58,422 nt of DNA from an uncultured Collinsella sp. (GTDB lineage: Bacteria; Actinomycetota; Coriobacteriia; Coriobacteriales; Coriobacteriaceae): contig UQQL01000005.1 in NCBI GenBank assembly GCA_900543275.1, positions 1 through 58,422 on the forward strand, given 5' to 3'. The notes beneath the pieces were generated by a model. It made no database searches and had not been told where the DNA came from. It was given only the letters and a program-made list of their open reading frames with translations. The first letter of the stretch is position 1; the number at the start of each line of letters is the position of its first letter. Both the position numbers and the translations under genes were made by a program. Shown one piece after another: positions 1 to 7,025 of the stretch.

Positions 1-223
1 AAAGGACCCCTTTGCAGAGGTCCTAGTCAATTCAAGGTGGCGGGGAAGGGAATCGCGTCCGCGCGCTGCGCGGACGGACCGCTGCGGCGCTTACGCGCCT
101 TGCGAGCTGCGCTGGCAAACGCTTACGCGTTTACTCAGCTCCGCGCCCTCACGGGGTTCGATTCCATGTGGGGGCTGCATAAAAGAAAAGGACCCCTTTG
201 CAGAGGTCCTAGTCAATTCAAGG

Positions 224-241
<18 letters not shown>
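1..241. repeat. 55-bp direct repeat of tRNA-Phe 3' end plus terminator, with GC-rich spacer
   Basis: Positions 1-55 and 187-241 are identical over 55 bp. The repeated sequence is the last part of the tRNA-Phe T-arm and acceptor strand plus the rho-independent terminator downstream of it. The 131 bp between the copies are GC-rich and full of short palindromes (for example CGTCCGCGC/GCGCGGACG and GGCGC-tta-CGCGCC). They also contain a stray GGTTCGATT that resembles a tRNA T-loop. The arrangement resembles an attachment site left by a tRNA-targeting integrase. The first copy starts at the window edge, so the repeat may extend further left. Confidence 0.75.
181..210 (-). terminator. Rho-independent terminator after tRNA-Phe
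   Basis: Read on the minus strand, AGGACC pairs with GGTCCT across an eight-base loop and is followed by TTTTCTTTT. It begins about 12 nt after the 3' end of tRNA-Phe. A second copy lies at positions 1-23 in the direct repeat. Confidence 0.8.
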
Positions 242-296
<55 letters not shown>

Positions 297-419
297 ATTT
301 GAGGTGTGCCTTGTTTCAAGGCTTGATTAGTATAACCAAGGACGCGTTCCGGTCAACCGAGAATTTTAAAAAAGTTTTTGAGCACAGCCTCGGTTCTTTA
401 AATCGGCACGTCAGAGGCA

Positions 420-728
420 TCAGCCGGCAGCAAGAAGTTTTTCGCTCAGAGCCGCACGGGCAAACTCACTTGGAGTCATCCCCTCGGCAGCCGCCCGTCG
501 ACGAATGGCCTCCTTCATTCCCAGAGGAATCTTGACCGACAGCGTTGCCGTCCCCTCACCTGAGAGTGGGGGCCGTCCATGCACGATCCCACCAACGGTG
601 TGTTCGCCATCCGGAAACTCTCCGCGCTCGTACGACTCGCACCACGCGTCAATCATTTCATCCGTTACAACCTGACCATTAGCGGCCGTATACGTCTTGC
701 CCATCATCGACCCCTTTGCCGAGCCCAT
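420..728 (-). CDS. Ribbon-helix-helix/CopG-like antitoxin candidate
   Basis: A 102-residue protein. The C-terminal half (about 60-100) contains a pattern of basic and hydrophobic residues, SVKIPLGMKEAIRRRAAAEG then TPSEFARAAL, typical of a ribbon-helix-helix DNA-binding domain: a short strand followed by two helices. The N-terminal part is acidic (DEMIDAWCESYERGEF) and could wrap a partner toxin. It starts inside the preceding small gene with a 25-nt overlap, which implies translational coupling. Later Met codons at residues 8 and 9 are alternative starts. In the family such proteins repress their own operon and neutralise the toxin; here that is inferred from size, fold pattern and neighbour. 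Confidence 0.6.
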   Translation of the reverse strand: MGSAKGSMMGKTYTAANGQVVTDEMIDAWCESYERGEFPDGEHTVGGIVHGRPPLSGEGTATLSVKIPLGMKEAIRRRAAAEGMTPSEFARAALSEKLLAAG

Positions 729-970
729 TCAATCTCCTGCCAAAATTTCTTCTGGACTGGAGACAAGGCATGAATGATAAGCCACCCACGGACAAGCTCG
801 ACCGCGACAAGCTCCACGCTTCGTCCGTCTGGGAGCCATCCAATCGCAAGCCATCTCGGCGGCTCGTCCTTCGACTCGCGACGAATTCGCTCAGTAACCG
901 CAAGCCAAGCGCTAAGCACCTGCTTTTCTGTCAGGTGCTTTTTAGCGTTGGGATGGATCTCAACATCCAT
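704..970 (-). CDS. Small BrnT/RelE-like toxin candidate
   Basis: An 88-residue protein starting MDVEIHPNAKKHLTEKQV. The start was chosen because GGAGGAG lies 7 nt upstream. The sequence alternates short strands and helices (AIGWLPDGRSVELVAVEL, then a hydrophobic WLIIHAL strand, then a basic end), which fits a small RelE/BrnT-type ribonuclease fold, though no diagnostic catalytic signature is certain. It is the first gene of a two-gene unit and its end overlaps the ribbon-helix-helix gene. Toxin-first order with an overlapping repressor-like partner suggests a type II toxin-antitoxin pair. It could instead be an uncharacterised conserved protein pair. Confidence 0.5.
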   Translation of the reverse strand: MDVEIHPNAKKHLTEKQVLSAWLAVTERIRRESKDEPPRWLAIGWLPDGRSVELVAVELVRGWLIIHALSPVQKKFWQEIEWARQRGR

Positions 971-1028
971 GCATCTTCTCCTCCATCTTACCCAATTTCG
1001 TATGACGAAAGTCCGCTGTCGCCAATTC

Positions 1029-1388
1029 TTAAGTCGGCACGCGTTGGAGAGCAGGGGTCGAAACAATGATTGAAGAGCGTTCTAGTGCGGCCCAGGCGCC
1101 GGGGTAGGAACACATACGCCAGGGACATACGTTTTCGTAGCGCGCGAGGATATTGCCGTCGCGATCGATGAAGGCGATGTCGATGGGATAGGCCATAAAA
1201 CACGTATGGACCGAAGAGCAGCGTGGAAACGCCATGACAAGCGGCAGGCCGTTGGCGGCAACCGGACACCGTCCCAGCATGCCGCGCAGGCGCACGACAA
1301 ACGACTCCGCCACCGCAAACTCGGCCGGCGTCCAACCCAGCCTATTGAGTGCCCGCGCGTAGGCGATGTAGGACGAGACCGCGGTCAC
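1029..1388 (-). CDS. DUF192 family protein, last gene of the Tad operon
   Basis: 119 residues from a GTG start whose first bases overlap the preceding TadE-like stop codon (ATGTGA, 4-bp overlap), so translation is probably coupled. The core (LPLVMAFPRCSSVHTCFMAY, then PIDIAFIDRDGNIL) matches the DUF192 pattern of a buried beta-barrel with a conserved hydrophobic 'M-P-IDI-F-D--G-I' signature. DUF192 proteins have no settled function and are often exported; this one has no clear signal peptide. Its place at the 3' end of the pilus operon suggests a secretion- or surface-related job, but this is inference. Confidence 0.75.
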   Translation of the reverse strand: MTAVSSYIAYARALNRLGWTPAEFAVAESFVVRLRGMLGRCPVAANGLPLVMAFPRCSSVHTCFMAYPIDIAFIDRDGNILARYENVCPWRMCSYPGAWAALERSSIIVSTPALQRVPT

Positions 1389-1861
1389 ATGACCACCCCC
1401 GGGCGCCATGGATCGACCGTCACCGCGCGCTCGTGCGACAACGTTGTCGGCGCCCCCAGCGGAACGCCAGCGATGCTGAGAGAAGTCGGCCACGGCTCAT
1501 AGTGCATGGTGCAGGTGTAGGTCCTAAACGTACCGGACAGGGAGAGCAGACCACCATCCGATGCCTCCGCGCCTTGCTCGCTCGACACTTCGATCTGCAA
1601 GTCATAGCCTTCCATGGCATTCAGAATTTGAGTCTGGACCGTCGCCGAGGCATCGACAGAGCTTTCGTCGCCCTCCCCCTCCGACGCCACGGCGTGCGCC
1701 AACACGATGTCGGGCACCACGCGGTCGAAGCGCGCGACAGCGCTGGCAAAGATCATGACGTTGTACACGATGAGTGCCAGCACCAGCAAAACGGGCGTAA
1801 CCACTGCCATCTCCACCGTCGCTTGGGCGCGCTCCTCGCGCAGACGCATGCGGATACTCAT
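1385..1861 (-). CDS. TadE-like minor pilin
   Basis: 158 residues. It has a short basic leader (MSIRMRLREER) followed by AQATVEMAVV and a roughly 20-residue hydrophobic helix, the TadE-type minor pilin layout. The remainder (about 45-158) is a soluble, exported domain without a recognisable fold. The start ATG overlaps the TadG-like stop by one base (TAATG). In Tad systems TadE/TadF-type proteins are processed by the prepilin peptidase and are needed for fibre assembly or export. The Glu five residues after the Ala-Gln junction fits a prepilin cleavage motif. Confidence 0.8.
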   Translation of the reverse strand: MSIRMRLREERAQATVEMAVVTPVLLVLALIVYNVMIFASAVARFDRVVPDIVLAHAVASEGEGDESSVDASATVQTQILNAMEGYDLQIEVSSEQGAEASDGGLLSLSGTFRTYTCTMHYEPWPTSLSIAGVPLGAPTTLSHERAVTVDPWRPGVVM

Positions 1862-4026
1862 TACGACCCACCGCCCAGAGCGCCAACCAGCGTGGCGACA
1901 TCGACGGTGAGCGGGATGGAGCCGCCGCCGGGCAGAGGAATCTCCGCAAGCGTGAACACCGTACCGCTAATGGTGCGTTCGACTTGATATTCCAACGCCT
2001 CGCAAAGCGCCTTGGGATCGGTCACGCCCAACGGAATACCTCGCAGCTTGTCTTGCGCTTGAGAGAGACCGGCAATGTCAGACCCCGGACTCTTAATGAC
2101 GTTGGCGGAATCGGTCAGCACCGGCTTTCGCAGGCGCAAGTCGCACGGTTCCAAACCCAGCGCCGCCACGGATGCCGAAACGGTATCGCCGAGCCACGAT
2201 GCAATGGAGCCCAACGCGCCGCTGCCCCCTCCTAGGCCTTCAATCATCTCGTCCATAAGTTCGTCGGCCGAACCTTGGATATCACCGTATCCTACGAGCA
2301 GCCGTCCCCAAACATCCATGACGCCGTCGAGCACGCCGGCAACGCCGACCGAGCGTTCCTTCAATGTCGAGAAAAATCGCGAAAGCACGTTGTTTTGCGC
2401 CGTCGCCTCATCGGGCGCCAGCACCGCGGCAGAGATGGCACCGCGATCGCCAAGCCTGACTGCCGTGTTAAACGAAGAGTTAAGTTGATCGGGGCTGGCA
2501 ATATCACCCGAAACTGCAAAGGCGACTACGCCGTTGCGGCCAGGTGGGGCGATACGCGGACGCTCGCCCGAAAGCGCTTTAATGGCCTGGTCAAACGCAT
2601 TGCTCACACGGTCGGTCTCGTCTTCGGTCTGACGTTCGAGCTCGAGCTCTTTGTTGCGGCATTCGACGTAGCCTTCCAGGGCGTCTTTAAACTTGTCAAA
2701 GTGATACTCGAAGCCGTTTTCGATAGAGGTTGAAGGCGCCGCAACAGCACCAAGCGACGAAACGCCAAAATGGCATTTGCTGCATTTATCCTGTCCATCG
2801 TAATCGGCAACCGAAGCAAATCCGCTCGGCGTCCCTTTCTTATAGTTAGGGCAGGTCGTCCCGTAATGCAGATACGCCTTGTCATCGTTCACGCTCGTCG
2901 GCCACACCGCATCGGTATAGAGTTCCGTCGCCCGAACCTCATCAGAGTTGCGCGGCAGCAGCGGAATATAGGAGGAGACCCTGTCTCCGTTCTCGGTTAT
3001 ATGTGCCCGATCGACCTCCGCGCTCGCATAGGTATAAAACGCCTTACGCGCCGCAGACTCTGCCTTCATCTCGACACTCGAGCCGTGGGGCTTCTCATTT
3101 GTCAGACGCCAATGGTAGTAGTCCTTCGCGCGATCAAGGGCAACTTGGGGCTCCCACGTAACGCTCGATGAGTAATGCGGATTTTGAACACCGGAGAGAT
3201 CCGTTAGGCTTTTCGCACGCTCCCACATGCAAGAACAGCTGCCGACCGAGCCCTTGTCAGACCCACCACAATCCGCCAGCCAAGCACGCTCTTTAGCCTT
3301 CGCCGTGTCCTCAGAAGCCTTCCGCAGCTCCTCGGCCGCACACTCTAAATCATCTGATGTGTCTTTAATGGCATCGGTCGAGATCTCGGACCCCTCGAGC
3401 GCAGCGAAGTCAGACTCGGATGTCCTGGGCACGGCAAGCGCCGTACCGGTATAGGCCACACTATCGGTATCCTGCGCCGACACCGCCTGCGTGGCACGCG
3501 CGGCGATCAGATACGGCAGAGCCGTCTCGATTTTCTGTAAGCCTTCCGATGCGCTTTTGGCAAACTTGTTGCGCGTTTTAATGATCTCAATCCCGGTGTC
3601 GACCATATTGCCGGCAACCGGCTCGGCACCCGGGATGAGGATGGCGACCAGGCCCGTCCCGATCGTGGCAAACCCCGCCAGCCCCAGACTCAAGATGCTC
3701 GCATCAACCACCGTGGCAGCCGTGTGATAGGACGACACTACGTTGGCACCCGCCAGCGCGCCGCTATCAGCCGCCACCTGGGTATCCCCGGCACGCGACA
3801 TGCTCCATATCGCCGCGGTCGACGAAAACAGCAGCGTGAGCACCACCAAGATGACCACCGCAGAGGAGAGCGTGGTGTAGGCACCGTCTTCGATAAACAG
3901 GTCGATACCGGCTCGACCCATAAAGCCGCCTCGTTTGCGGAGAGCGCCTGGTCGACGGCGGGCCGCAAACCCTTGCGTCACCCGCAACAGGCAGCGCCTA
4001 ATCCCATGCAGCAATCCACGAATCAT
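1861..4026 (-). CDS. TadG-like secreted pilus-assembly protein
   Basis: 721 residues. The start is the ATG preceded by GGAGGG about 6 nt upstream; it lies 29 nt inside the upstream TadE-like gene. Residues about 35-85 are the TadG N-terminal module: an acidic IEDGAY, a hydrophobic helix (SSAVVILVVLTLLFSSTAAI) and then TQVAADSGALAGANVV, the 'AADAAALAGA' signature of Tad_like domains. A second hydrophobic stretch follows at about 120-150. The rest is a long extracellular region with several Cys residues (CAAEEL, CGGSDKGSVGSCSC, CDLRL), suggesting disulfides. It is larger than typical TadG proteins and could be a pilus tip or wall-spanning component. Confidence 0.75.
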   Translation of the reverse strand: MIRGLLHGIRRCLLRVTQGFAARRRPGALRKRGGFMGRAGIDLFIEDGAYTTLSSAVVILVVLTLLFSSTAAIWSMSRAGDTQVAADSGALAGANVVSSYHTAATVVDASILSLGLAGFATIGTGLVAILIPGAEPVAGNMVDTGIEIIKTRNKFAKSASEGLQKIETALPYLIAARATQAVSAQDTDSVAYTGTALAVPRTSESDFAALEGSEISTDAIKDTSDDLECAAEELRKASEDTAKAKERAWLADCGGSDKGSVGSCSCMWERAKSLTDLSGVQNPHYSSSVTWEPQVALDRAKDYYHWRLTNEKPHGSSVEMKAESAARKAFYTYASAEVDRAHITENGDRVSSYIPLLPRNSDEVRATELYTDAVWPTSVNDDKAYLHYGTTCPNYKKGTPSGFASVADYDGQDKCSKCHFGVSSLGAVAAPSTSIENGFEYHFDKFKDALEGYVECRNKELELERQTEDETDRVSNAFDQAIKALSGERPRIAPPGRNGVVAFAVSGDIASPDQLNSSFNTAVRLGDRGAISAAVLAPDEATAQNNVLSRFFSTLKERSVGVAGVLDGVMDVWGRLLVGYGDIQGSADELMDEMIEGLGGGSGALGSIASWLGDTVSASVAALGLEPCDLRLRKPVLTDSANVIKSPGSDIAGLSQAQDKLRGIPLGVTDPKALCEALEYQVERTISGTVFTLAEIPLPGGGSIPLTVDVATLVGALGGGS

Positions 4027-4534
4027 AATCTCCCTCCAGCCATTCGGGACGCGATTGATACGAGACATCGACCTTGAGCTCAACGTAGCCGCCCTCGGCG
4101 GTACCACCCATAGCCTGCGCAAACGCACCGATTACAGGCAACGGCTTGACCTCGCCGGAAACGGACACGGACGAGACGCCACCCGCACCGGCCCGGCCAA
4201 GCTCGATATCCCACGACAACGGCCCGCCGACATGAAAGATCGAAACGTTGGGCACTGCGGCAAGTCGGCGGCGGGTGAACTCCTTAAGATCGTCGTCCTC
4301 CGCCGTCGTCGTGGTCATGAGCCGCGCGGTCTCGGCGGCGGCAGACTCCATGACCGCGCGCGTATAGAGCAGGCACACCGGTTGCAGCGCGAGAAGGATG
4401 AGTGTCAGAAACGTCGGCAGCAAAAAAGCGGCCTCGACCGTAGACTGCGCCCGGTCCTCGCGCGCGGCATCAATACAACGCGATGTCCTTAGCGGCCGCA
4501 GCGGCGTCGATAACCGACGTCGAGGCAACGCCAT
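3998..4534 (-). CDS. TadE-like minor pilin
   Basis: The conserved part reads AREDRAQSTVEAAFLLPTFL then a hydrophobic helix, followed by a soluble C-terminal domain: a TadE minor pilin. The start is uncertain. The only in-frame ATG (4534) gives 178 residues but overlaps the upstream gene by 65 nt and has no clear ribosome-binding site. An in-frame ATT at 4474, directly overlapping the upstream TGA (ATTGA), would give a 158-residue protein with a leader as short as those of its sister genes. The gene's 3' end overlaps the TadG-like start by 29 nt. It probably works with the Flp pilin in fibre assembly. Confidence 0.75.
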   Translation of the reverse strand: MALPRRRLSTPLRPLRTSRCIDAAREDRAQSTVEAAFLLPTFLTLILLALQPVCLLYTRAVMESAAAETARLMTTTTAEDDDLKEFTRRRLAAVPNVSIFHVGGPLSWDIELGRAGAGGVSSVSVSGEVKPLPVIGAFAQAMGGTAEGGYVELKVDVSYQSRPEWLEGDYDSWIAAWD

Positions 4535-4688
4535 GGGATGCCGCCCGCTCAACCAGCGCCGCCAAGCGCCCATCGGTGCCGGCACGCCAAAGTCCCGCGA
4601 TCGCCAGCACGATCGATAACAGCGCCACCGTGACGATGGCGTATTCGACCGTCGCCTGGGCAGATTCCTCACGCAGGACATCATGCAT
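4470..4688 (-). CDS. Small TadE/Flp-like pilin
   Basis: 72 residues: MHDVLREESAQATVEYAIV, a hydrophobic helix (to about residue 32) and a short Ala-rich tail. Size and layout lie between a Flp pilin and a TadE minor pilin. The start is supported by GGAGGG upstream and a one-base gap to the preceding stop (TGAAATG). It shares the SAQxTxEY junction with the main Flp pilin at 5217-5450, so it is probably cut by the same peptidase. It may be a minor subunit or a second pilin. Confidence 0.75.
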   Translation of the reverse strand: MHDVLREESAQATVEYAIVTVALLSIVLAIAGLWRAGTDGRLAALVERAASHGVASTSVIDAAAAAKDIALY

Positions 4689-4689
4689 T

Positions 4690-5253
4690 TCACGATCCCT
4701 CCTTTGAGTCCGTTGCCTGCGGGCTCAGGCGCACGGCGCGCAGACGACACGAAGCATCGCCAGCATCCGCGGCAATTGTCACCATATCGACCCAGCCGCG
4801 TTCGTCGCGCACGATGGCGCCCCACACGTTTCCCTTGATGTCGAGATAGCCGCTCAGAGCAAGTTGCGCCGTGGGTACCTCGCGATAGGCACGCAGCATA
4901 TCCGCCGCCGCTTCGGTCATCGGTCGATCCTCGGACCATGCAAGCCGGACCGCAATCGCGTTGCCCTCAGGCGAATCCGTCGCAGTGCCAGACCGCTTGT
5001 CGAGCGTCCGCAGAAAGGTTTGCGCCGTGACAGCGACATCCGAATCGTCCGCATCTCGCATCTCATCTTTTTGAGACGCCACCGCCGAATCTGAGCCCAA
5101 ATCGGAGGCGGTCCCAGGACGCTGCTGCCGCGCGGCGTTAAGCCCCCAAAGCACCGCCGCTATCGCCACGGTCAGGCAAGCAAACACCAGCAGCACCCCG
5201 ATGGGGCGCTCGCCTTCTACAGGCTGTTGATGCCCTCGCTGATAGCGTTCCAT
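4690..5253 (-). CDS. Membrane-anchored hypothetical protein of the Tad operon
   Basis: 187 residues. A single hydrophobic segment at about 18-40 (PIGVLLVFACLTVAIAAVLW) near the N-terminus is followed by an exposed soluble domain (about 45-187) rich in Asp, Ala and Thr, giving a type II anchored or pseudopilin-like topology. The ATG start overlaps the pilin gene by 37 nt; no better in-frame start exists. I do not recognise a family. Its position between the pilin and the minor pilins makes a role in pilus assembly or subunit recruitment likely. Confidence 0.65.
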   Translation of the reverse strand: MERYQRGHQQPVEGERPIGVLLVFACLTVAIAAVLWGLNAARQQRPGTASDLGSDSAVASQKDEMRDADDSDVAVTAQTFLRTLDKRSGTATDSPEGNAIAVRLAWSEDRPMTEAAADMLRAYREVPTAQLALSGYLDIKGNVWGAIVRDERGWVDMVTIAADAGDASCRLRAVRLSPQATDSKEGS

Positions 5254-5450
5254 AGATCTTGGACCTTGCCCTTAAATGCGACGATGGCGATAATCGCGAT
5301 CACCACGAGCACGCCGACCAAGATGGCATACTCGGTGGTACCCTGTGCACTCTCCTCCTGCAATAGTTCCTTGGCGCGCTGACGAACATGTGCCGCCCGG
5401 CAAAACGCCCAGCCCTGGACCTTGCCAGCAGCGTCAGTCATCGTGTTCAT
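5217..5450 (-). CDS. flp: Flp family type IVb pilin
   Basis: 77 residues. A long leader (about 35 residues, MNTMTDAAGKVQGWAF onward) leads to EESAQGTTEYAILVG and a very hydrophobic helix (VLVVIAIIAIVAF) ending in a short charged tail (KGKVQDLWNAISEGINSL), the classic Flp pilin layout. GGGAGG precedes the ATG. Cleavage probably falls between Ala and Gln so that Glu becomes residue 5, with Tyr next to it. It is the likely major subunit of the fibre built by the TadABC proteins encoded just upstream. Confidence 0.9.
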   Translation of the reverse strand: MNTMTDAAGKVQGWAFCRAAHVRQRAKELLQEESAQGTTEYAILVGVLVVIAIIAIVAFKGKVQDLWNAISEGINSL

Positions 5451-5460
5451 GTATTCCTCC

Positions 5461-6102
5461 CTACATCATCCCGCCTGCTCCCAGCAGCGGGCCCAATATG
5501 GACAGAAGCAACGCCGGCAAGATGAGCGTGCCGGTGGGAATCAGCAGCTTGACGGGTGCACGCTCGATCTCGCGCTCGACCGCGGCGCGATGAGCCGCAC
5601 GGATCTCGCGACTTTGAGCGGCCAGCGTCTCGGCAAGTGGGGCACCCAGGGCGAGCGCCTGCCCCACCGTGATGGCAAAGGTCTCGAGCGCTCGCACGTC
5701 CAGGTCGCGCGCGGCGGCCAACAACTCGTCCTCACGCGTGCCCACGCCCACCTGCCACGCCATGCAGGCGCGCTCAAGGCGAAGAGCCAGCACTGACCGG
5801 CGGTTGGCGCAGAAAATCTCAAGCGCCGCATCAAACGAAAGACCGGCCGAAAGACCCAAGCGCACAACATCGATCATCTCGGACACTTCGCCGAGCGACA
5901 CTCGCGCCGGGCCGCCCGCTCCAACCGCGCCCTTCACTCGCGCGGTCAGAGCATCGACCACCGAGCGACCCGCGGCAGCGACCAGCACCGCCTCGCGCTT
6001 GCAGGCCCCTGCGATCTTGCGTGCATCCGCCCGATCCAAACCCGTCGCGACAAATACACTCAGGGCGCACAGGCAAGCCGCAACTGCAACCGGGGCGCTC
6101 AT
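5461..6102 (-). CDS. tadC: TadC-like type II/IV secretion F-domain membrane protein
   Basis: 213 residues from an ATG that overlaps the tadB stop (ATGA). It has a hydrophobic N-terminus (APVAVAACLCALSVFVA), a central T2SSF domain with the typical 'RLGLSAGLSFDAALEIFC' helix and 'EREIERAPVKLLIPTGTLILPALLLSILGPLL' end split over two membrane segments. TadB and TadC form the inner platform that couples the TadA motor to pilin polymerisation. It is somewhat shorter than proteobacterial TadC, which is common in actinobacterial loci. Confidence 0.85.
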   Translation of the reverse strand: MSAPVAVAACLCALSVFVATGLDRADARKIAGACKREAVLVAAAGRSVVDALTARVKGAVGAGGPARVSLGEVSEMIDVVRLGLSAGLSFDAALEIFCANRRSVLALRLERACMAWQVGVGTREDELLAAARDLDVRALETFAITVGQALALGAPLAETLAAQSREIRAAHRAAVEREIERAPVKLLIPTGTLILPALLLSILGPLLGAGGMM

Positions 6103-7025
6103 AGCTCCACCCGCATAATGCGCCGGATAACCACCAGGGCAACGGCGTTGAGGGCAAGACCCAGCACCACAGCGCCCGCGCCGGCAGGCGTCGCAAGACC
6201 GCGACGAAAATCTGCCGAAAGCAGCGCCAACACCGCGCACATGCCCGCCGGCATCGCCGCGACCATATGCGCAGACATGCGAGCCTGCGACGTCTTAACA
6301 TCCAGGCGGCGCTTGAGCTCAATGCGCTCCCCCACCATGCTCGACGCCTCGGACAGTAAGTCGGCAAGCGGAGCGCCGGTGCGCTGAGACACCTTAAGCG
6401 CCAAGGTCACAAGCGAAAGACCGGGGGCGTCGATACGCACGAGCAAGTCATCGAGCGCGTCGGTCGCCGAGATGCCGCAATCGATCGCCGCCGCCACCCG
6501 CAAAAACTCGGTATGCACTGGCTCTTGCGCATGAGCGCCCACAAAGCGCATGCCCTGGGCCAGCGAATGTCCCGAGGCAAGCGACATGGAAAGTGCGGTA
6601 AACGCCTCGGGCATTGCCTCTTCTGCATCGTGTTGCTCGCGCCGGCTCTCAAAGCCATCCCGAGCGGCACCAACGGCAAACGGAGCAACAAGTCCCAAGG
6701 CAAATCCGAGGGGCGATAACGACACCATCGTTAGTAAAACGCAGCAGACACCGCTCGATAGCAGCAGAAACGCCAAACGTCCCGAAGCATCTTCGATCAC
6801 GAGGCCAAGGCGATGCGCCGGAGCCAGCGATGCCCACGAACGGGCGATCTTTTTCAGCAGATCGTTTTCCACCAGCTCACGCGGCAGCTTCTCTGCCACC
6901 GTCTCGAGCGCCTGACGTGCCAGCTCCGCCGGCGGTACCTGCGGCACACGAGGTTCCGCCCCGCACGCCGTCGCGACAGAAAGCCCTGCCAAGCCCCCTA
7001 CGACGAGGGGCACAGTGATCTCCAT
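6099..7025 (-). CDS. tadB: TadB-like platform protein
   Basis: 308 residues. Membrane segments are at about 5-20, 88-120 (LAFLLLSSGVCCVLLTMV...) and near the C-terminus (GAGAVVLGLALNAVALVVI). The T2SSF domain lies at about 140-260, with 'EAFTALSMSLASGHSLAQGMRFV' and the 'QRTGAPLADLLSEAS' loop typical of the family. The start lies 28 nt inside tadA, and tadC follows with a 4-bp overlap, so the three are translated as a unit. It is the second half of the membrane platform for the Tad pilus. Confidence 0.88.
   Translation of the reverse strand: MEITVPLVVGGLAGLSVATACGAEPRVPQVPPAELARQALETVAEKLPRELVENDLLKKIARSWASLAPAHRLGLVIEDASGRLAFLLLSSGVCCVLLTMVSLSPLGFALGLVAPFAVGAARDGFESRREQHDAEEAMPEAFTALSMSLASGHSLAQGMRFVGAHAQEPVHTEFLRVAAAIDCGISATDALDDLLVRIDAPGLSLVTLALKVSQRTGAPLADLLSEASSMVGERIELKRRLDVKTSQARMSAHMVAAMPAGMCAVLALLSADFRRGLATPAGAGAVVLGLALNAVALVVIRRIMRVEL

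Noticed and set aside
55..186. A second tRNA or tmRNA end in the spacer next to tRNA-Phe
   Set aside because: A T-loop-like GGTTCGATT is present, but no T-stem, acceptor or anticodon arm can be built around it.
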